This document shows, piece after piece, positions 21,920 through 33,118 of a stretch of DNA of 64,000 nt. Source of the DNA: Corylus avellana. Lineage: Eukaryota > Streptophyta > Magnoliopsida > Fagales > Betulaceae. Each line of letters starts with the position of its first letter. Positions within the stretch are counted from its first letter, which is position 1. The position numbers and the translations under genes were made by a program. The stretch is taken from contig NC_081544.1 of NCBI RefSeq assembly GCF_901000735.1, forward strand, positions 16,869,980-16,933,979. The letters are read 5' to 3'. A model generated the notes under the pieces. That model worked only from the letters and a program-made list of their open reading frames with translations, was not told the DNA's origin and did no database searches.

Positions 21920-22065
21920 GAAATGTTTTTGTTTTTTAGGTATATATGTCATTTGAAGTTGTAAGTAGTTGATAATGGATTTATGGATAGATGTAACAGA
22001 TATAGCAGGTGGTGCAACTCTAGAATTTGGGTAAAAAGTTCCAAAATATTTCAAAAATAAATATA

Positions 22066-22803
22066 GGGAAAATTATAGTTTACCCCCCCAAAGTTGACAG
22101 CGTTTTTCAATTCGACCAATATCATTCCAAAATTTCCATATTGTCCCTGATTTGTTTTTTAATTTTTTAATTTTTTATGAAAACGAAAACAAATTTGGGG
22201 GTGGAAAAATGACCAGATTCGAATTTTTTTAAATTTTTTTTATAGAAAATAAAGGGGAAACTTCACTAAGGACCCTCAAACTTCCATCCGTTTTGAAATA
22301 GTCCCCCTGAACTTCAAAATCTCTCAATTTAGTCCCCTAAACTTTCAATTGCTCTCAATTTGGACCCTTCTGTTAATTTTAGCTGTTAAAAATTCAAAAA
22401 AAGCCCAAAATATCCCTGATTTTTTTTTTTTTTTTTTTTTTTAAATAAAAAAATGTTTTGAAAGTTAAAATTTTATACAAAAGTCAGGGGTATAAACGTC
22501 ATGTGACGTTTAAAATCTGATAGAGGGGTCCAAATTGAAAGCAATTGAAAGTTCAGGGGACTAAATTGAAAGATTTTGAAGTTTAGGGGGGGTATTTCAA
22601 AACGGGTGGAAGTTTGGGGGTCCTTAGTGAAGTTTCCCCAAAAATAAAAAAAAAAAAATTATGGGCAATATGGGAAGTTTTGGATAAAATTGGTCAAATT
22701 GCAAAAATTTGAAACTTTGGGGGGGTGGATTGCAAAAATTGAAACTTTGGTGTTCGAATTGAAAAACGCTGTCAACTTTGAGGGAGTAAACTGTAATTTT
22801 CCC
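22066..22803. mobile_element. MULE-type MITE, outer
   Basis: Terminal inverted repeats pair GGGAAAATTATAGTTTACCC (left) with GGGAAAATTACAGTTTACTC (right end, reverse complement), continuing through GTTGACAGCGTTTTTCAATTCGA. The 9-bp target duplication ATAAATATA (22057-22065 and 22804-22812) fits Mutator-like transposition. There is no coding capacity. A second MITE sits inside. Confidence 0.85.
22254..22639. mobile_element. MULE-type MITE, inner (nested)
   Basis: Perfect outer ends: GGGGAAACTTCACTAAGGACC at the left pairs with the reverse complement at 22619-22639. The two halves pair across most of the element around a poly-T/A centre (22419-22450). Flanks GAAAATAAA and AAAAATAAA match in 8 of 9 bases, consistent with a decayed 9-bp duplication. 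It is inserted in the outer MITE. Confidence 0.8.
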
Positions 22804-22855
22804 ATAAATATAAGGAGGAAAAAAATTCATAAATAACCAAATTTAGCTTCTTCTT

Positions 22856-23139
22856 TTTTTGTGACACGTCATCAATTGGTGACATGTGAACAATGGTCAA
22901 ACTGCACCAATTAGTGACGTGTGAAGCAGACACGTTAGATTTGTGAGCTCTCCACATGTGACTAATTGGTGACGTGTGCAGAAGACATGTCACCTTTGGG
23001 AGGTGACGTGTGAGTTGTCTACACATCACCAATTGGGTGACGTGTCAACAGTTCACATGTCACCCACTAAAGGTGACGTGCTACTGTTCACACGTCACCA
23101 ATTAGTGACGTGTGAACAGTAACATGTCACTACCCCTAT
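22856..23139. repeat. CACTA subterminal repeat field (GTGACGTGT motif)
   Basis: Many direct and inverted copies of GTGACGTGT or ACACGTCAC variants, often as CACCAATTGGTGACGTGTG-like palindromes, occur in under 300 bases. The position next to the 23267 terminus fits the subterminal transposase-binding repeats known in CACTA elements; that role is inference. Confidence 0.7.
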
Positions 23140-23249
23140 TTGCATCTATGCTTTTCTTGCCATTTTAAAAATGTCACTACAGACACGCCAGTAACCCATT
23201 AGTGACCTTTTTTTGGCCCAAAAACGTCACATTTGGAAAGTCACAAGAT

Positions 23250-23267
23250 TCCAATATTTTTGTAGTG
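23250..23267 (-). other. CACTA terminus
   Basis: The reverse complement reads CACTACAAAAATATTGGA. The first 18 bases are identical to the left end of the CACTA MITE at 37307. It marks the 3' boundary of the element. Confidence 0.75.
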
Positions 23268-23397
23268 ATATCTTTTTGTGCTCCTCAAGACAGCATAACT
23301 AACTCTCAAAATCACTCTCATTCCTTGATTTATAGTTCCTGGTTAACCTTAGATAGACGTCTCATCTTTTTCCTTTCTTAGTCTTCTACTTGTATTC

Positions 23398-23843
23398 TGT
23401 AAGGGATTAGATGGATTGCTGGATATTTTTAGGTATTCTCTGCTATGGAAGGTTGGGGAAGATGATAATGGTTGAAATTCAAGAAATAGATATTAAGTAA
23501 GAAGCTCTTTGAGAGGCTCAATCTCCTAGATACAAATTCTTCAGATAATTCGCAATACCCTCTCCTACCCATTGGAGCCCAATATGTGGGCTCAATTCTA
23601 TTGAGAGATTCTAACATAATTGCGCCTTTCACACTCTTACAAATATCTTCCCCAAAACGCAATACATACAAAGCAAAACGCAATAAAGATAAAAGCTAAA
23701 TGCAAGGAAAGATTACAAATTGTAGAAAGTAAATGACAGCTCATTATTCTGGATCCTTCTACTAAGCTATCCAAGCAAGACACGTGCTACCCATGTTGAT
23801 TGACTAACCAGCCCTTCTACAGCCCATAGGTGAGCCCATAACA
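23398..23843 (-). repeat. 3' LTR of element E
   Basis: On the plus strand it reads TGTAAGGGATTAGATGG to GAGCCCATAACA. It closely matches 28413-28857. Confidence 0.88.
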
Positions 23844-23891
23844 AAGTCGTCCTCTTCAAAGCACCTTTCCCACAAGGTGTGGATATTGAAG

Positions 23892-24233
23892 CTAGAGTTC
23901 CCAAAGACTTTCCCAGGTGTTATCTTCAACAGGAGCTCCCTTCCACCTCACAAGGACTTCAGTCACATCCCTTCCCCTTTTCTTTGACAATCGCCTATTG
24001 ATCACTGATTCAGGTTTAGGCTTAATTTTTCCATTTTTTTCCACCGGAGGCAGTGTTGGCAAAGGAGAAATATGTTGACCCAACTTATATTTCAGACAAG
24101 AGACATGAAATACAGGGTGAATGCGGGCATCCGATGGTAAATCCAGCCTATATGCAACAAATCCAATCCGTTTGAGGATTTGGAATGGCCCAAAGAATCT
24201 GGGAGAAAGTTTCAAATTCTTGTGCATAGCCAC
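23892..24233 (-). pseudogene. element E integrase C-terminus and chromodomain
   Basis: The frame reads [20 protein letters not shown], the typical gypsy integrase GPF/Y region, then [14 protein letters not shown], and ends [20 protein letters not shown] with TWESLWEL. The last part is a chromodomain (V-x-W-K-G, then WE). In other chromoviruses this domain directs integration to particular chromatin. Frame breaks upstream separate it from the catalytic core. Confidence 0.85.
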
Positions 24234-24458
24234 CGTCTTCTGTCAATTTGGTTCAAGTCGAAGATATACCCAATCGCCTTCTTGGAACTCTCGCTCAGAG
24301 CGATGTTTATCAGCATGTATCTTCATTCAATTCTGGGCATGATGGAGATGCTCTTTAAGAAGATTGATCATCTTGGTTCGGTCCTTTAAAAGCAAATCCA
24401 CTGCTAAGTTTGTTGTTGTACCTGGAACATAAGACAACAAAGAGGGTGGGGAATAACC

Positions 24459-25330
24459 TTATAGTGCTTCAAAAGGGGTGTAGCTCGTGGAGGAGTGGTG
24501 GTTAGTGTTATACCACCATTCTGCCATGGGTAACCACTTACTCCACTCCATAGGCCTAGCTATAGCATAGCAACATAAATAATTCTCCAAGCACTTGTTA
24601 AGCCGATTGGGGATGGTACGCCGAGCTTGGAGCAAGAGATATTCCTTGGAGTTTAAACAAATCTCTCCAAAAGGAACTTGTAAAAACAAGGTCGCGGTCT
24701 AAGACAATAGTTCGGGGTATTTCATGGAGCTTTAAAACATTGGCTAAAAAAATTTGAGCCACTTTAGATGATGTATATGAGTGGGATAAAGGCAAAAAGT
24801 GTCCATACTTAGTGAACCTATCCACCCCTGCGAAGATTACCGTAGAGCCTTGTGAAGAAGGTAGTCCTTCGATGAAATCCATGGAGATATCTGACCAAGC
24901 CCGAGTTGGAATAGGTAGGGGTTGCAACAACCCTGCTGGACGTGTAGTTTCGTGCTTGTTCTCCTAGCAAACAGAACACTCCCTTACAAATTTTTTAATG
25001 TCCTTGCACATTCCACTCTAGTAGAAATCAGCCTTAGCTCTGTCAATGGTCTTATGATAACCAGAATAGCCGGCTATACGGTTAGAATGAATATATTCCA
25101 AAAGTCGTTTTTGGAAAGCTGAGTTTTGAACCACCCAAATGCTCCATTTCTTCAAAATTAAGCCTTGCTGAAGAACAAACCCTTTAGGTGCTAGCAACCC
25201 TTGCTAGAGTTGCAGCAGCAACTTCTTGGAATCTGGATGTTGTAAATAAGAAGCTTCCAAGTCCTCAATCCAATCTGGTGTAGGAAAAGAAATTAAAGAA
25301 ATGCTCAAGGTGTCAATTTCAGGAATACCT
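24459..25330 (-). pseudogene. element E integrase core
   Basis: The open part 24598-24930 reads WSDISMDFIEGLPSSQG, VDRFTKYGHFLPLSHSYTS and TIVLDRDLVFTSSFWRDLF, then AYHPQS. The first two acidic residues of the D,D,E triad are visible. At about 24600-24605 (AYHPQS directly followed in another frame by RLNKCLENYLCCYA) the segment that carries the third catalytic residue is missing and the frame is lost. 24459-24689 continues as WSKWLPMAEWWYNTNHHSST. The zinc-finger region 24931-25330 is degraded. Confidence 0.8.
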
Positions 25331-25368
25331 TCAAACTTGCGAGATAGAGCATCAGCCACTCTATTTTC

Positions 25369-25866
25369 CTACCCTTTCTTGTATTTGATCACAAAATCAT
25401 AGCCAAGCAATTTTGAAATCCAACATTTCTGAGATACAGTTCCTGCCCTTTGTTCCAGTAAAAACTTAAGGGCTTGTTGATCAATTTTTACCCGGAATGA
25501 CTGTCCTAGCAAATAAGGCCTCCATTTCTGCACAGCTGTAACCAGGGAGAGCAATTCTTTCTCATGTGTTGATAAGAAAAGTGCTTGTCCTTTTAATGCT
25601 TTGCTCAAGTAAGCTATGGGGTATCCCTCTTGCATCAAAACAACGCCTAAACCCGTTCCACAAGCGTCACATTCAATGGTGAATGTTTTTGAAAAATCTG
25701 GTAAGCGAAGTACCGGGGGGCTTGTGACAACCTTCTTCAAATTAAAAAAAGCCTCAGTAGCCATAGGAGTCCAATGGAATGAGTTCTTTTTCAATAGGGC
25801 AGTAAGGGGGGCAGCAATGATCCCATACCCCTCACTAAATTTCCTGTAATACCCTGTAAGACCCAA
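25369..25866 (-). pseudogene. element E RNase H region
   Basis: The frame reads [20 protein letters not shown] (RT connection), then FTIECDACGTGLGVVLMQEG, LSTHEKELLSLVTAVQKWRP and KIDQQALKFLLEQ. These match the gypsy RNase H with its first Asp (DACGTGLG) and Glu (HEKELL); the usual third Asp in H-T/S-D is here K-I-D. The frame differs from the RT fragment upstream. Confidence 0.8.
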
Positions 25867-27331
25867 GCGACCATAGCCTCTAGCTTAGAAGGATCCGCTC
25901 GTACCCCAAGAGTTGAAATCAAGTGACCAAGGTAATCAATCTCCACCACCCCAAACTTACACTTTGACTCTTTAGCATATAATTGGTGAGTATGCAACAC
26001 TCCCAAAACAAACCGTAGGTGCCCCAAATGATCAGCCAAGTTGTGACTATACACTAAAATATCATCAAAGCAAACCAATACAAATTGCTGTAGGAAGGGT
26101 TTAAAGAGGTCATTCATCAACCCTTGGAAAGTAGAGGGGGCATTAGTGAGGCCGAACGACATTACCAAGAATTCATAGGGCCCTTCATATGTGTGAAAAG
26201 CTGTCTTAGGTACATCTTCTGGTCGCACACATATTTGGTGGTAACCCGAACGTAAATCCAACTTTGAAAAACTCTTAGCCCCATGTAATTCATCCAACAA
26301 TTCATCAATAACGTGGATAGGAAATTATCCTTAACCGTGTCCTGGTTGAAGGCCCTATAATCGACACACATCCTCCAACTACCATTCGCTTTACGCACAA
26401 GCAAAATAGTCGAAGAAAAATGGCTTTGACTATGTTTGATAACCCTCGATTCCAGAAGTTCCCGGATGATTTTTTCAATCTCAATCTTTTGAAAGTATGG
26501 GTAGAGATAAGGACGAACAGTAATAGGTTGATTCCCTTTAAGAATGATTTGGTGATCATGACTCCTAATTGGGGGCAATCCCGTAGGTTCATCAAAAACC
26601 GAGGCAAATTCATCTAGCGATTTTTGAATAGGTGCATGCCGGTCTAATGGAAAGCTATAAGAGTTTGGAGCTATCAATTGCAGCCATATACCTCTATTCC
26701 CTGAAGTAGAAGCTTTAAGGAAATTGTTACCCTCCTCTAAAGTAAGACCCATGGGATTCAACCCAGTGAGCACAATAGATTTACCATGAGAAACATAATG
26801 CATGGTCATGAGTAAAAAGTCCCATATGATAGGGCCTAGGGTTCTAAGCCAAGCCACCCCTAAGACAATATGACAACCCCCCAAAGTGAGGACATAAAAA
26901 TCAGAGGTGATAGTAGTACCATGTACCTTAATAGAGAGGGAATTGCACCGACCTTCACTCAGAATTTTTGCACCATTAGCTATCTTTACTTGAAGTTGTT
27001 GGGTTTGCAGCACACCCATATGGATTTTCTTCAAGATGGATGGATCAAAGAAATTATGCATACTTCCCAAGTCGATTAGGGGAACCACTCGCTAATTCTT
27101 CTCCAACCCCTCCAAGCGCATCATTCTCGGGCTCAATGATCCGAAAATGACATTCAAAGTGATTTCGTGTCCAATGGTTGTTGGAATGGTTGCTGGAGCC
27201 ATCACTGGCAGGTGAGGTTCCATTGAATCCTTTAAGTCATAATAAATCTCCACAGGAATCTCATCTGTAGGTAACTCCAACTCATGGATGACAAATAGCT
27301 TGGGGGTCTTGCATTTTGGGCTAGGTTCCAT
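25791..27331 (-). pseudogene. element E protease and reverse transcriptase
   Basis: 27092-26162 holds the protease start as VPLIDLGSMHNFFD, where gypsy proteases usually have D-S/T-G, so the catalytic loop is altered to DLG. RT follows: RVIKHSQSHFSSTILLVRKA, NGSWRMCVDYRAFN, a frame change near 26300, then [35 protein letters not shown] and FDDILVYS. The F-D-D active site is kept. Several frameshifts (near 26300 and 25850) prevent translation. Confidence 0.85.
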
Positions 27332-27479
27332 TTGTCATGACAATTATAACATAACCCTTTGTCTTTTCTCTTCTTCATCTGTAGGGGTGATAGTCGCTGA
27401 ATTTGAAGGTTATTGGAGGAAAGAGTCCCCTGCTGACCTGAAGTACCAGGGGATTGTGCCCAACCAAGCTGCTTGGTAG

Positions 27480-28329
27480 AAGGAACATAGCTCCCTAAAG
27501 GCTTAAAGGATCACCTAGAGCTGAGGAGATATTCTTCCTGTAATTTTGCCAACCCAAAGGCGGCTACAGGAGTCTGCGGGCTCAACATTCGCAAAGGAAG
27601 ATGGATTTCATCTTTGAGACCACCCAAGAAACAACTTAGACGATTCTTTTCAGAAATACTCCTCAAATGATTGGATAACTCCTCAAACTAGGCAGTATAC
27701 TCTGTCACCGTTGAAGACTGTCGGAGCTTCTTAAGAGCCTCCATCGAATCGTCATACGTGAGACCTAACTAAATGAGTAAAGCCTGGAGGAATGAATCCC
27801 AAGTGGGAAATAAACCCACCTCATCCGCATCTTGGAACCAAGCCAACGCCTCTCCTTCCATGTGAAAGGATGCCATTCGAATTCGTCGGTACAATGGAGT
27901 CTGGTAGTGATCAAAGAATTGATTCACCTTATAGGTCCAAGCAGATGGATTATCGCCATAAAAAGTTGGAAAATCGAGACACATGGTGCATGTATGGATG
28001 TGCCTATCATTATGATAAAAATCATAGTCTCCCTCCTCTGGAATATGGATATGTCGTTCATCCCTATCATGGCGTCAGTCGAAGTCATCATATCTTCTTT
28101 CTTCTCGTGGAGGTACAAGCGGTAGATGGTAGCCACGGTTGTCAGCCGGTGGTGGTGGTGGTTGTTCTGGAGGCGGCCTGTTCTGATTATCTACCAAAGT
28201 CTGTAACATCTGGGAGACCTCGGTAAGGCGCTTCTGCATTTGGGTGTTAACTGTGTGTTGTTGTTGAATAGCATCACGGCACTCCTTCAGGGTTTCAGAA
28301 ATCTGGGCAAGTCTAGTTCCGTCAGCCAT
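27480..28329 (-). pseudogene. element E gag
   Basis: It starts MADGTRLAQISETLKECRDA (28329) with a coiled-coil-like, Q-rich N-terminus and a proline run (28140-28180). The gag core follows in another frame, reading MCLDFPTFYGDNPSAWTYKV, then NQFFDHYQT, MEGEALAWFQDADE and FPTWDSFLQALL (27769-27984), typical of the gypsy retrotrans_gag domain. No intact zinc knuckle is seen. Confidence 0.8.
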
Positions 28330-28412
28330 GAATGAAGCAAATTTTTTTTTTTTTTTTTTTTTTGGAAAAAATGGCAACAGAGTAGAAGAATCGACTGGCT
28401 CTTGATACCAAA

Positions 28413-28857
28413 TGTAAGGGGATAGATGGATTGCTGGATATATTTAGGTATTTTCTTCTATGGAATGTTGGGGAAGATGGTAATGGCTGAAATTCATGAA
28501 ATAGATATTAAGTAAGAAGGTCTTCGAGAGGCTCAATCTCCTGGATACAAATTCTATAGATAATTCTCAATACCCTCTCCAACCCATTGGAGCCCAATAT
28601 GTAGACTCATTCTGTTGAGAGATTCTAACAGAATTGCGCCTTTCACGCTCTTACAAATATCTTCCCCAAAACGCAATACAAGCAAAGCAAAAAACAATAC
28701 AAATAAAAGCTAAACGCAAGGAAAGATTACAAAATGTAGAAAGTAAATGACAGCTCATTATTCTGGATCCTTCAAGTAAGCCATCCAAGCAAGACACGTG
28801 CTACCCATGTTGATTAACTAACCAGCCCTTCTACAGCCCATAGGTGAGTCCGTAACA
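28413..28857 (-). repeat. 5' LTR of element E
   Basis: On the plus strand it reads TGTAAGGGGATAGATGG to GAGTCCGTAACA. It is followed by TATTC. Confidence 0.88.
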
Positions 28858-28862
28858 TATTC

Positions 28863-29250
28863 TTTATCTAGCTTTTAGATATACGAATATGGGCTCTCCT
28901 CTTTGTATGTTTTACTTTCTTAAGTCTTTGTAAAGCCTTGATTATAAATAAGGTCACATAACAACCAAACAATTTTCTCTCAAACTTTTACTGTGAGAGA
29001 CCGAGACAATTCCAGTGAAAGAGAGGATCTCTAGGCACTGCCCTGGTAAATCTTCCACAACTAGATGCCCTATGTGGTCCACGACAATGGTATAAGATGA
29101 TAGCTAAGCATTTACTGCAAGGAGAAACCACAAAGTCATATTTTTTTTTGGGCGATGATGGCTAAGCTTTTCTTTTTTTGTTTCATTCTAGCAACTTCAT
29201 TGCTTTATTGTCCTCCGTTGGATATTAAAAAAAAAAAAAAAAAAAAAACG
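28863..29250 (+). other. old host sequence, possible copia LTR end
   Basis: With 23268-23392 this forms the sequence interrupted by element E. It has a TATA-like TTATAAATAAGG (28941-28952) and, near 29087, CAATGGTATAAGATG. That resembles a worn initiator-tRNA primer site, so it may be the 5' LTR end of a copia element whose 3' end is at 35380-35403. A poly-A run of about 25 (29224-29248) precedes the LINE target site. No gene. Confidence 0.3.
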
Positions 29251-29439
29251 AATTTGGTGGGAGTTTTTTTTTTTTTTTGAAATAAATCGAACTGATGTAT
29301 TATTAATCAATATGGAATCAAATCATCCCTCCAGTACACAATACTTCTCCAATACGAATTACACCCAATAACATCCTGTCCCCATGTACCCAAATTTCTC
29401 CCTGATAGAGTACAGGCACTGATGCGGGCCACCCGAAGG

Positions 29440-30102
29440 CTACCCAACTCCACTGCCCCCACCAGGTTCTTCGAAATCCGGTTGGGACCCTACTCGTTGA
29501 CAATTTGCTACAGAGAATTGAGTTAGAGCTTCCTGGGCTTGTTGAACCAAAACGCTCGGGTGGAGAAAGGACCCACCATGGACGAGTTCATTTCTCCTAT
29601 GCCATACTCTTCGTGCTATTCCTGCAAACATACGAAGATCTTCGTCTTCACACGTCTGAAATAAATCCTCCACCACTTTCCTAAACGTTGGACCACCGAG
29701 AGAACTCTTTTGGAATTTCTTCAGACTTGCACTCCACACATCCCTAGCAGATGGACAATCCCACAAGATATGGAAACTGGTCTCATCTTCCAGTTCACAA
29801 ATAGGACACAAAGCATCCCGTGTTACCTTTCTTCGACATAAATTGGCTTTGGTTGGGAGTATCTCTTGGCAAGCTCTCCATAGAAAATTCTTCTCTGCAT
29901 TGGGGATTTTTAGACTCCACAGAGTGCCCCACATCTCCTTTTTCTTTGCTGTATGGGAGCTACCTGCCTGCAATTGAGCTTCCCTGCTCATGGCTACGTG
30001 ATAAGCACTCTTGACTGTGAAGAGACCGTTTTTTGTTTCTCGCCATATAACAGCATCCCGACGATGTAAGTTGATTGGGATCGACAGAATTGCCTCAACC
30101 TC
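29440..30102 (-). pseudogene. LINE ORF2 C-terminus, zf-RVT domain
   Basis: In frame after a TAG (about 30100) it reads RRDAVIWRETKNGLFTVKSA, YHVAMSREAQ, then WGTLWSLKIPNAEKNFLWRA, CQEILPTKANL, CPICELEDETSFHILWDCPS and ARDVW. This is the zinc-binding reverse transcriptase domain (C-x2-C, H-x3-C spacing C..C..H..C) of plant LINEs. No RNase H domain with the usual motifs follows before the poly-A. Confidence 0.85.
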
Positions 30103-31049
30103 CTATGGGGAAAATAGTCTCTCAATCAAGGCTTTGTTCCACCCATGCACATCTCTGTCTATTAGTGCAGCAACTTTGGAGTCCGGTTCAATTATCCGAG
30201 GGGTCGATTGTATGGTAAAGGTGGTTTGTCGAGGGACCCATTTATCGCCCCAAATTTTTGTATCTTCTCCATCGCCAATCCTGCTGAAAAGTCCCTCTTT
30301 AAGAAGGTCGCAGGCACCCAATATGCTCCTCCATGCATAGGAAGGTTTAGACCCCAATTTGGCCTCCAAAATTGAATTTTGAGTATAATATTTAGCCGAC
30401 AATATTCGGGAAACTAGGCTGTCCGGATACTGCCACAACCTCCAACACTGCTTTGCTAGGAGAGCCTTGTTAAACCATCTGAAATCCCGAAACCCCATTC
30501 CTCCTTTTGACTTCGGTAGGCCCATTTTTTGCCAACTCATCCAGTGTATTCTTGAGGCTCCCCACCAAAACTGCTGCATAAGAGAATTAATCTTAGAACA
30601 TAGAGTCTTAGGAAGTCTAAACACACTCATACAATAAGTTGGCATTGCTTGAATCACCGCCTTTAGCAAAATTTCCCTCCCCGCCTGGGATAAGAGTTTG
30701 AGTTTCCAGTCTTGCAATCTTTTCCACACCCTGTCAATAATACCTTTAAATTCCTGTGTACGGGATTTTCCAACCAAAGCTGGCAACCCCAGATAGGTGT
30801 CATACCTCTGGGAGCTGGGAATTCCTGCAACCTCTAGAATGTTTTTCCTTACTTCCCCTAGGGTATTATGGCTGAAAAAGATGGCCGTCTTGGAAATGTT
30901 TAGTTTCTGCCCCGAAGCCAATTCATAGCTTTTGAGAAGGGTAGAAATACGATGCCAATGACCCAAATCTGCCTTGCAGAACAGTAAACTGTCATCAGCA
31001 AAAAATAAGTGATTAAGCTGAGGACCCCTCTTCGACGTAGGTACCCCCT
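30103..31049 (-). pseudogene. LINE ORF2, RT active site to thumb
   Basis: It begins in the frame giving NHLFFADDSLLFCKADLGHW (about 31020-30960), so the F-A-D-D catalytic motif is present. It continues LNISKTAIFFSHN, YDTYLGLPALVGKSRTQEF and KLLSQAGREILLKAVIQAMP, then PTYCMSVFRLPKTLC, GGMGFRDFRWFNKALLAKQC and WRLW. It is out of frame with the upstream fingers/palm part because of a one-base shift near 31040. Confidence 0.85.
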
Positions 31050-32450
31050 CTAATACACCCTCTCTATCGCCTTTAACAATGAGGAGCTCAAGGCCTCCGC
31101 ACAGATCAAAAATAAATATGGAGACAAAGGATCGCCTTGTCTAATACCCCTAGTAGGAATGATCCTCCCCGTAGGTACCCCATTCACCAGAACTGCATAG
31201 TTTGCAGAGGAAACACACATCATGATCAGTTTTATCCACGAGGGTGTGAACCCCATTTTACCCATAACCGCCTCCAAGAACCCCCATTCCACCCTGTCAT
31301 AGGCTTTACTCATATCAATTTTTACTGCCATATAGCCCTTCTTACCCCTCATTCGGGTATGCATTGTATGAAGGGTTTCATAGGCAGCCAGAATATTATC
31401 TGAGATCAGGCGGCCAGGAATAAAAGCACTTTGATAAGGGGAAATGATTTGGGATAAAAGGCCTTTTAGCCGATTAGCCAAAACCTTTGAAATTATTTTG
31501 TACAAAACATTGCACAAACTAATCGGTCTAAATTCCGTGACACAAGAGGGATTTTTTTTCTTGGGAATTAGTGCTATAAAAGTGGAATTTAAAGAGCTAT
31601 CAATAACTGCATTATTGAGGGAAAAAAGAAGAGCTTTGCAAACCTCAGGGCCCACAATGGCCCAATTCTTCTGAAAAAATCCAGTGTTGAACCCATCCGG
31701 TCCCGGGGCTTTTAACGGAGCCATTTGGAATAGTGCCTCCTTAATTTCTTCCTCCCCAAACGGTCTCACGAGCGACTCATTCATAGACTCCGTCACCCTG
31801 GCATTTATAGCATCCAAACAACCCTCACAATTTGCCACACCGCCCGTGGAAAATAAATCTGAAAAATAATTGTCAAAAGCCCTTCCAATCTCCTCCTGGG
31901 TCTCCCATAATCCTCCACTTTCGTCTCGGATTTGGTGAATGTTGTTTACCTTCCGTCGTTGGTTCGCGCATGCATGGAAATATTTTGAGTTTTGGTCCCC
32001 ATAAGTGAGCCAGTCCATTTTTGCACGCTGTCGCCACTTCAAATCCTCTTGCTCCATCAGGATTTTTAATTCCTTTTGGATTTCGAGAGTTTGCCCAACA
32101 TTCGGCTCTCTTTCCTCACCCTGTAATTCGGCCAGCTTGAGACATTGCTTTGCCAAGATTCTGCTCGGCTTCCCCACCTCCTCACGTTGCCATTGCAGCA
32201 GGGACTTTTTGCATGCAGACAAATTGCTCATCAAGTGGTTCCACGGGTCCAACTGAGTAGAGTGCCCCTTCCACGCATTCCTTATGACATCTCGGCATTT
32301 ATCATGAAGCTCCCACCTAGCTTCAAATTTGAAATTTCGTGGCCCCTTCTTACATTGTTCCAATCCTTTAATTTCACTAAAAGTGGATAGTGATCTGACC
32401 ATACCGATACTCCAACTACCACCTCCACCCCTTGATATAAAGCACACCAA
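31050..32450 (-). pseudogene. LINE ORF2, linker and reverse transcriptase fingers/palm
   Basis: The frame carries FEARWELHDKCRDVIRNAW, YFHACANQRRKVNNI, LKAPGPDGFNTGFFQKNWAI and FIALIPKKKNP, then EFRPISLCNVLYKIISKVLA, PYQSAFIPGRLISDNILAAY, VKIDMSKAYDRVEWGFLEAV and GIRQGDPLSPYLFLICAEAL. These are standard non-LTR RT blocks, with the first catalytic Asp in KIDMSKAYDRVEW. It ends at a stop after IERVY. Confidence 0.88.
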
Positions 32451-33064
32451 CTCTGGTTTGCTACTGCTCGATCAAGCCTTTCTTTAGTAAATTCTTCCCC
32501 CTCCCGCCCATTAGTCCATGTAAATTTTGGACCCTTGAAACCCAAGTCCAATAATTCGCACACCTCCAATGTAGTTTGGAAATTTTCCATCAACCCCCTT
32601 TGGCGGCCTTTCCCTCCAAATTTCTCCTCCAAACAAATTATTTCGTTGAAATCACCAATACATAGCCACGATCAAGGGTCCAATGTGGCAATGTATTTAA
32701 GTAAATTCCACGCTTCGGGTCTTTTGTTTGGGTTGGGATGACCATAGAATCCAGTAAGCTTCCATGGTGGTTCCGTCGGCGATGGTACTACCTTAGCATT
32801 GATGTGCCGATGACTGTAATTGTGGATTTCTATCCCGGCATCATTTCTCCATAGTCGGGCCAAACCACCACTTCGACCCACACAATCAACCACCATCATA
32901 TGCTCGAATCCCAACTGTACTCGCACCCTTTCCATCTTATTGGCTCGTAGCTTAGTTTCCATTAAGAAAACTATATCGGGCTTCTTATCCTTCACCAAGC
33001 GGCAAAGTTCTCGAACTGTCCGAAGGTTCCCAAGCCCTCGGCAGTTCCAACTTAAGCAATTCAT
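32282..33064 (-). pseudogene. LINE ORF2, apurinic/apyrimidinic endonuclease
   Basis: It starts MNCLSWNCRGLGNLRTVREL at 33064, then PDIVFLMETKL (catalytic Glu), WKLTGFYGHP, a TGA at 32669-32671 after TLDP, SWLCIGDFNEI (D-x-N), FTWTNGR, KERLDRAVAN and VWSDHYPLLV (S-D-H). All key endonuclease motifs are visible. This domain nicks target DNA at T-rich sites; the poly-T/A-rich target here fits. The frame is lost near 32370. Confidence 0.88.
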
Positions 33065-33118
33065 TGCGGTCGGCGGGGCTGATTATCAGCCGCCGCCATT
33101 CCCGAAACATTTTTTTCT

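Larger units (their letters stand above)
16100..23267 (+). mobile_element. CACTA (En/Spm-type) transposon, decayed 3' half
   Basis: The region holds TNP2, DUF4218 and DUF4216 remnants on the plus strand, subterminal repeats, and a CACTA terminus at 23267 whose reverse complement reads CACTACAAAAATATTGGA. It is interrupted by a solo LTR, foldback structures and MITEs. The matching 5' terminus is not in the window; family D and C sequences cut in at 16099. The long gap 20069-22056 contains no transposase coding sequence. Confidence 0.75.
23398..28857 (-). mobile_element. Ty3/gypsy chromovirus E (full-length, inactive)
   Basis: LTRs of ~446 bases (23398-23843 and 28413-28857) are flanked by TATTC (23393-23397 and 28858-28862). 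A primer site for initiator tRNA-Met, with one extra base, lies beside the right LTR (plus strand GGCTCTTGATACCA, about 28399-28412). The gag-pol order on the minus strand is gag, protease, reverse transcriptase, RNase H, integrase, chromodomain. Many frame breaks show it cannot move by itself. The terminal chromodomain places it among chromoviruses (established for the clade). Confidence 0.9.

Noticed and set aside
22856..23139. CRISPR-like array
   Set aside because: Plant nuclear context; repeats are irregular, palindromic and without uniform spacers.
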